From Lachnospiraceae bacterium (lineage in GTDB: Bacteria > Bacillota > Clostridia > Lachnospirales > Lachnospiraceae), in the NCBI GenBank assembly GCA_029006155.1, contig JAQXGF010000061.1, forward strand, positions 1 to 37,523: 37,523 nucleotides of DNA, written 5' to 3'. Positions 33,601 through 37,523 of this stretch are shown here, piece by piece (position 1 is the stretch's first letter; every line of letters starts with the position of its first letter). The position numbers and the translations under genes were made by a program. The notes under the pieces are model-generated. The model saw only the letters and a program-made list of their open reading frames with translations, was not told the origin of the DNA and made no database searches.

Positions 33601-35357
33601 GTGATGCCGAGTGCCGGATTATTTGAGACGAGATCCTCGTAAATGCTCTCATCCTGCAAAAGCTTCTGGTTCTCCGCAATAATGATGTAATGCGGCAGTA
33701 CCTGTGTCTGCTTTGTCCCGTTTTCCGGATGGGCCTCGAGCTTCCGTCTCCGGATCATATCTGCGAGCAGCTCGCAGACGGTGTGACGCCGTTTTTCATC
33801 AAACGCGATGTAGCGCACCTGTCCGCTCTCATCCCAGATATGCGGCAGCCAGCGGATGAGTCCCCAGGTCTTCTGGGAGTCCTCCTCGAACAGACCAATG
33901 ATATGGACATCTCGGAAGCTGTGCATCGTTGTCAGCTCCACGAGCATGCTGCGCAGCTGGTAAAAGACATCCGCCTTTTCTCCCACAATGCCGACCGTGC
34001 GCTGCTCCTTCAGAGAGACACGCACCGGTACATTTTCCACATACCGGGTCTCCTCGATGATCTGACCGGCCAGCTCTTCGAGCTCGTCATCCTCCATCAC
34101 AAAGCCGTCCGTATTCGCCCGGCTCTTGACCTCGACACAGAGCTTCACCTTTCCGATGCCGAGCCGCACGGTCAGGAAATCCGAATCCGACGGCATGCGC
34201 TCCCACAGGTTCCGCTTCAACGATTTTACCGTATCCATACAGGCCGCCGGAGCCGGGTTCTCGGCAGTCAGAATGCGCCGCTGCACATCCGCCACCTTGC
34301 AGATCCGCGCTTTCTGCGAATCGATGTAAGCCTGATAGCGCTCCTGCCGCATCTTCTCATATTCTTCGAGCTGCTGGCGCTCTTCCTTGCTCATCTTATT
34401 GTACATCGCCATATTTGCGAGCGGGGAAATCATACCGGCTGCACGCATCAGAAGCGCTGCCGGACTGAGCATCCCGGTCGCCAGACTCGCGGCCAACATC
34501 GCACCGGAGCTGATGAGGTAGGCAAAATTGCTTCTCCGCCCGCCGATCGATGCGCCGTGTCCCGGAGCCGAAGAAAGGATGATCGGCTCGTGTGGCAGCT
34601 GCTCCCGGATACGAGGGGAAAGCTGATACTGCGGATAGACTGCAGTCGAAACTGCTTTCGGAGGCTTGATACCGCCTGCGGCCGGACTTTGCTCCGGCGC
34701 TTTTGGCTGCACGGCCTTTTGCGGTGCGGCCTTTGGCATAACGACGTCCGGTGCGGCAGGCCGATCCATCTTCTCGATTTTTTCAGAGACCCGGATCGAG
34801 CTTCCGATATTTTCAAAATACAGCATTCCATTTTGCAGGACAAAACGGAACGTATAGATCGAAAGGACATCCCCTGACTTCATGATCGCTTTGGAGATCC
34901 TTTTTCCATTCAGATACAGGCCGTTCGTGCTGTTTTGATCCTGTACGTGTACCTGCCCAGCCTCCATCTGCAGCTGAAAATGATGCCCGGAGACGATCGG
35001 ATATGATACGACGATATCGTTGTCCGGATGCCGTCCGACCCGGATGCTTCCATTATAAGGAAGATTCACTGCTTTGGCGCTGCGCGGAATCACTCTGGAA
35101 AGATACAGGGTCGCCTCCACAGACCGGCTCAGCACCATCAGCTCATTGCACGCAAGGAGCGAACCCGGCAGACGAAGCGGCTCTGCTGCTGCCGCCTTTA
35201 CCTCATCTCCCACGTTTTTCATAATCAGCAAATGTTCCTTCGAATTCGGAATCTGCACGGTGTCTTTTTTGTGACACCCCATGAGCAGCTCGTCTCCGGT
35301 ATTCAGTTCTTGATAATATTCCCGCTCACGAAAGCGGAATGCTACTGCGATTGCCAT
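30696..35357 (-). CDS. essC: EssC/YukB-type FHA-FtsK/SpoIIIE ATPase, T7SS motor
   Basis: 1553 residues. The motor and substrate receptor of T7SSb. N-terminal residues 1-90 resemble a degenerate FHA domain; a canonical FHA follows (about 95-180) with VGRH, SGHH and NSTNG, the phosphothreonine-binding set. A Pro/Ala/Lys linker (200-245) leads to a hydrophobic membrane region (about 278-318) and a coiled-coil neck. ATPase 1 has GTTGSGKSE (about 720) and LIIVTDEFAEM. ATPase 2 has GSNVTGKT (about 1060) and VVMIDQ. ATPase 3 (from about 1350) lacks a proper P-loop (CAENPEHGRAF) and is probably inactive, as is common in EssC. Between domains 2 and 3 is an Ala/Glu-rich linker with a GEATYH tandem repeat. 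It is preceded by the zinc-ribbon gene (3 bp gap). Confidence 0.95.
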   Translation of the reverse strand: MAIAVAFRFREREYYQELNTGDELLMGCHKKDTVQIPNSKEHLLIMKNVGDEVKAAAAEPLRLPGSLLACNELMVLSRSVEATLYLSRVIPRSAKAVNLPYNGSIRVGRHPDNDIVVSYPIVSGHHFQLQMEAGQVHVQDQNSTNGLYLNGKRISKAIMKSGDVLSIYTFRFVLQNGMLYFENIGSSIRVSEKIEKMDRPAAPDVVMPKAAPQKAVQPKAPEQSPAAGGIKPPKAVSTAVYPQYQLSPRIREQLPHEPIILSSAPGHGASIGGRRSNFAYLISSGAMLAASLATGMLSPAALLMRAAGMISPLANMAMYNKMSKEERQQLEEYEKMRQERYQAYIDSQKARICKVADVQRRILTAENPAPAACMDTVKSLKRNLWERMPSDSDFLTVRLGIGKVKLCVEVKSRANTDGFVMEDDELEELAGQIIEETRYVENVPVRVSLKEQRTVGIVGEKADVFYQLRSMLVELTTMHSFRDVHIIGLFEEDSQKTWGLIRWLPHIWDESGQVRYIAFDEKRRHTVCELLADMIRRRKLEAHPENGTKQTQVLPHYIIIAENQKLLQDESIYEDLVSNNPALGITTVLLASRLYELPQTCQYIVDLSEASAIAYEREKYDERSIFRPDAQIHTSELKAFARKLAAVELKDRASEAELPSSITFLQGYHARRVEDLDVFSRWERSEPHRTLAAPIGMMAGRKLFYLNVLDGNEAHGPHGLLAGTTGSGKSELLQSWILSMAVSYHPHDVNFVIIDYKGGGMSDLMEPLPHVVGKITNISRNIGRSLVSLKSEVKRRQQLFAEYGVNNIEKYQRAYRNGEAKERLPHLIIVTDEFAEMKKEEPEFMTELNSIAAVGRSLGVHMLLATQKPAGVVTDQISANSRFRICMKVQDVADSREMLKRPDAARITQAGRAYVRVGEDELFELFQSFYSAAGYSETITDKMSTENLVRVVGVTGNRINPLPKKKKEAVELDELTAVIQYINRVCKEHGIKKMAGPWLPELPDWLTLEELGVTGGFDGTSWNPPKGLIVPVGRYDIPAAQAQGVQALDFMGVGHYGVYGSNVTGKTFFLKTVLVGLCRYYTPSQVNVYVIDANTWSMTEFSGMPQVRQVILNSEAEKLQSFAKKIYLELEARRKAFQKHAVSSLAAYREAVAKDTPAIVVMIDQIKPMFEQSPEMGEVLQELAASGATYGIYLIYTTHTSLGLSYKFTQLIKGCVTFQMPEKGDYSQLVGPIAGISLPNVQGRALMRGNPPVAFQAAVYADAKEDTVRHEQILALAEQMTAAWNASQHPEVEAAAAGQEPVAEAAAETGEATYHGEATYHGEAQPKEAPVPEKAEEQTYDNRSCIPIGTYSDDMEPALLDLTEQTICLICAENPEHGRAFLKRLGDTLRKKPEENSVVLLNETTYAEVLPDLKEKLNERLKLLNQNKKKTGFVAKDWIQTYMQICVLIEDLPKLMEALPEADQKTLRMILSKSAGLGVIVLIAVTKEALLAEQKDIVLDFAMKKQFAVITDGNPIEYSAFQIEGDAVMADTLLDEEEAAVIQDGKIRFVRSV
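31395..31430 (-). repeat. 18-bp tandem repeat (GEATYH) in the EssC linker
   Basis: Two in-frame copies of an 18-base unit encode GEATYH-GEATYH, followed by a partial GEA. The two copies differ only at synonymous positions, so the unit is kept at protein level. It lies in the flexible linker between ATPase domains 2 and 3. Confidence 0.8.
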
Positions 35358-35360
35358 TTG

Positions 35361-35855
35361 TCATTCTCCATATGCCCGGTTCTTTGCCCGCCGGATCATG
35401 TCCTCCGTCACCGGATAGTCCAGTTTCTTCAGTTCCATCAGATACGCCGGATCCTGCAGCCGCTCTTTTGACGCCGCAAGCTCCTTAGCAAGTTCCTTCT
35501 CCCATTCGCTCTGACGCTTCGCGCTTCCATGCAGCTCCCACACGAGGAGAATGACCGCTACTGCGAGGATCGGAATCACCGTCGTCATGGACGCATATGC
35601 ACTGGTCAGCTGCATGCCGAGCGAGCAGAGCAGGAGTACCTCAAACCAGACGATCCCCGAGCGCACCTTCGGCATTTTAAGCGCCTTTGCCTTCGCACTT
35701 TCCAATGCCACCTCCCGGTAGTCGCGGTCGATATACTCCTTATGGCATTTCGGGCAGGTCCGAAACGGGCTCCCATATGCCACCTTGAACTTCATGCCGA
35801 TCGCAGCCATGTCGATCTGCTTACCACAATAGGGACATCTCTTTGTCTTGTACAT
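35361..35855 (-). CDS. Zinc-ribbon, two-helix membrane protein next to EssC
   Basis: 164 residues. An N-terminal zinc ribbon CPYC (7-10) and CPKC (34-37) precedes a basic segment, two membrane helices (about 67-85 and 92-107), and a charged cytoplasmic helix (KRQSEWEKELAKELAASKER). No named family recognised. Its position directly before EssC, together with two membrane helices, makes it a candidate for a small membrane subunit of the secretion machine, in the place where EssA would sit in staphylococci. That is inference: no sequence likeness to EssA is claimed. The start is ATG 35855, 17 bp after the kinase stop. Confidence 0.82.
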   Translation of the reverse strand: MYKTKRCPYCGKQIDMAAIGMKFKVAYGSPFRTCPKCHKEYIDRDYREVALESAKAKALKMPKVRSGIVWFEVLLLCSLGMQLTSAYASMTTVIPILAVAVILLVWELHGSAKRQSEWEKELAKELAASKERLQDPAYLMELKKLDYPVTEDMIRRAKNRAYGE

Positions 35856-35872
35856 AACGTCTCCCTTCTGAC

Positions 35873-37523
35873 TCAGTCCTTCGCCCCGGAATCGTAGGTC
35901 AGATTGCCGTCAGCGTCATACCAGCGCACCTTCCAGAGCACGTCGCCCTCGTTCTGCTGGTAGTAGACCATCTTCTTGCTGATGCTGCCATCTCCGTTGT
36001 ACTCGGTGCACTGCAGCAAATTGCCATCGGCGTCGTACTGATAATCAGTCGTATAGCTCGTCACATTCCAGTCGCTGTCATACTTGGTATCGCTGACATG
36101 ATTGCCATTGTCATCGTTCTCCAGAACACGGTAGCCGGATATGGAGCCGTTCTCCCCATAATATTGCGTCTCTACTTCTTTTGTAATATTATCACCGACC
36201 CATTCATAGGTCGTCTGCCGTTGCAACTGGTTATCCCCGTTATATTCATTCTGAGAAGAACGGTGTCCATCCTCTCCGTATTCGGTTGTGATACGATAAG
36301 AGGGTTTTCCTTCTTCATCATAGTCGAGGCTCTCAATCACTCTTCCCTGCGAATCATAGTCTGTGATATGCATAACCTGATCATCTGCCGTATACTTTGT
36401 CAGACTGATCCTGTTTCCGGCCGAATCATACTCAGACAATTCTTTGCTTTTCAGATTCCCGTCTGCATCATAATTTTTTACAAGTACGGTATTGCCGTTT
36501 TCATCCGTCTCTGCCACGTAACCGCTTCCGTCATCATAAGTAAAGGTATAATCCGCAGAACTCGACGTTCCGGAAATCTTCTGTCCGATCCAGTCAAAAA
36601 TCGCATTCCGGTTGTAAAGAGCCACCAGAAGTGCCGCAGCAATAATCAGACCCAACCACCACGGCATCTCCTTTTTCTTCGATGCCTGCACGGACTCCAT
36701 CGCCGCGACCCGCTCGGACATCTGCTTCTCCTGCTTTTTGTAAGCCTCGGCCTTGCCCATCGTCTTTTCGACTGGCTCTGATGTCTGTCCTTTTCCGGCA
36801 TTGCCGGCAGATGCGCCGGACATCTTCTTCTTTGGCTTCGGCTGACCGATCGTCTCGTTCGTCGCATCGTCCCAGCCATTGCCCTCGGTCTTGCCGGAAT
36901 AGCCTGCGCCCCAGGATGCATTTGTCGCGGATGTGCTGTTCATGGTGCCTTTACTGCCGGAAGAAACTGTCCCGCCATCTGAGAAAGCGCCACCTGCCGT
37001 TCCGGATGTATCTGAAAGTGAATCTCCCGACGTACTCCGCCCGGTACTCTTGAAATGTCCGCTCGCCAATCCCTTCTTCTGAACTGCCTGCTCTGTGCTC
37101 CCGGCACCTGATTGATCCCGGTTCATCGCCGCAAAGAGATCATCAAAATCAGAGCCTCCTGCAGCAGTTCCCGCAGGCGATGCGGTATGGCTCGCTTTGC
37201 CAGAAGCGGCGCTCTTCCGATAAGAAGCCGTATGCCCGCCGGACAGTTCAGAAAGTGCGTCATACAGCTCCTGTGCACTGCGGTACCGGTCTTCCGGACG
37301 GTATGCGCACGCCTTCAACACGATCTGCTTCAGCTTCGCGCTTCCGTTCTTCGGAGCCGGAAGCTTCTCGCCTTCGTAGCGTCGTCGCAGTGCCTCCTGA
37401 TTTTTCATCGCAGTGATCGGCTCATCCGCATTTAAGAACGGCATCCGCCGGTTATTCAGCAGCCAGTAAAGCGTGATACCAAGGGAATAGATATCCGCGT
37501 CTTTTCCATACTTCTGTCCGTGC
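35873..37523 (-). CDS. Membrane Ser/Thr kinase with YD-like repeat tail; N-terminus outside window
   Basis: The frame is open to the right edge (about 550 residues visible). The right-most part reads KYGKDADIYSLGITLYWLLN and CAYRPEDRYRSAQELYDALS, the C-terminal lobe of a Ser/Thr kinase; the catalytic loop and P-loop lie outside the window. A linker of about 190 residues is very rich in Ser, Thr and Gly (STGRSTSGDSLSDTSGTAGG), a good target for phosphorylation. One membrane helix (MPWWLGLIIAAALLVALY, nucleotides about 36610-36670) leads to about 230 extracytoplasmic residues of degenerate ~20-residue YD-like units (YDADGNLKSKELSEYDSAGN; DYDSQGRVIESLDYDEEGK). The repeat tail replaces the PASTA domains of typical Gram-positive kinases. 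It heads the visible T7SS gene run. Confidence 0.9.
   Translation of the reverse strand, partial: HGQKYGKDADIYSLGITLYWLLNNRRMPFLNADEPITAMKNQEALRRRYEGEKLPAPKNGSAKLKQIVLKACAYRPEDRYRSAQELYDALSELSGGHTASYRKSAASGKASHTASPAGTAAGGSDFDDLFAAMNRDQSGAGSTEQAVQKKGLASGHFKSTGRSTSGDSLSDTSGTAGGAFSDGGTVSSGSKGTMNSTSATNASWGAGYSGKTEGNGWDDATNETIGQPKPKKKMSGASAGNAGKGQTSEPVEKTMGKAEAYKKQEKQMSERVAAMESVQASKKKEMPWWLGLIIAAALLVALYNRNAIFDWIGQKISGTSSSADYTFTYDDGSGYVAETDENGNTVLVKNYDADGNLKSKELSEYDSAGNRISLTKYTADDQVMHITDYDSQGRVIESLDYDEEGKPSYRITTEYGEDGHRSSQNEYNGDNQLQRQTTYEWVGDNITKEVETQYYGENGSISGYRVLENDDNGNHVSDTKYDSDWNVTSYTTDYQYDADGNLLQCTEYNGDGSISKKMVYYQQNEGDVLWKVRWYDADGNLTYDSGAKD

Noticed and set aside
33690..34877. Plus-strand open frame of 395 codons
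   Set aside because: Antisense to EssC; no ribosome site, no recognisable family, His/Arg/Leu-rich shadow composition.
1..37523. tRNA, rRNA, CRISPR arrays, complete insertion sequences, phage attachment sites
   Set aside because: Looked for on both strands by eye; none could be supported. The only mobile-type trace is the Rpn relic.

Overview
The window looks like chromosomal DNA of an anaerobic gut Firmicute, most likely a Lachnospiraceae-type Clostridium. The evidence is a complete set of [FeFe]-hydrogenase maturation genes, a hexuronate isomerase/reductase/dehydratase set, a CnaB-repeat surface protein with a Gram-positive signal peptide, strong AAAGGAG-type ribosome binding sites, and a Firmicute-type (T7SSb-like) WXG100 secretion locus. 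This placement is an inference from gene content; no 16S or other marker gene is present. There are no tRNA or rRNA genes, no CRISPR array and no complete insertion sequence.

Layout, left to right. (1) 1-5581, minus: the first ~1860 residues of a giant secreted adhesin with about ten CnaB-like domains; its C-terminus lies off the left edge. Its promoter carries two 11-bp-phased direct repeats. (2) 5740-6656, minus: a yefM-yoeB toxin-antitoxin operon with two TTGTACAA operators, an overlapping third small gene of unknown function and a strong terminator. (3) 6699-11333, minus: TM1266-type regulator, hydE, hydG, hydF and a Nudix hydrolase whose start lies inside the end of hydF. (4) 11463-16450: galacturonate/glucuronate catabolism, with uxaC (minus) divergent from uxaA-uxaB (plus) across a 486-bp AT-rich control region with shared promoter motifs and repeated TTTTCACA boxes. 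(5) 16430-17025: decayed pieces of an Rpn/PD-(D/E)XK transposase-nuclease gene. (6) 17029-37523, minus: about 20 kb of tightly packed, co-directional genes, with the type VII secretion locus at its upstream end.

The type VII region, in order of transcription, holds: a membrane Ser/Thr kinase with an extracytoplasmic YD-like repeat tail (N-terminus off the right edge), a zinc-ribbon membrane protein, EssC (FHA plus FtsK/SpoIIIE-type ATPases), EsaB/YukD, an unknown 171-residue protein, a pair of WXG100-sized proteins, a 147-residue and a 340-residue WXG-like protein, a DUF4176 protein, a PP2C phosphatase, an Hsp70-like protein fused to a GrpE domain, an unknown 465-residue protein, two more receptor-type Ser/Thr kinases, a membrane diguanylate cyclase and a DMT transporter with a histidine-rich tail. 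EsaA, EssA and a recognisable EssB are not seen. The likely logic, which is inference, is a secretion machine controlled by Thr phosphorylation: kinases write, the EssC FHA domain reads, PP2C erases. An unusual single-chain chaperone plus exchange-factor-like protein may prepare substrates or regulate assembly.

The most interesting item is the apparent DnaK-GrpE fusion at 24403-26364, followed by the kinase-rich T7SS that lacks the usual membrane subunits.
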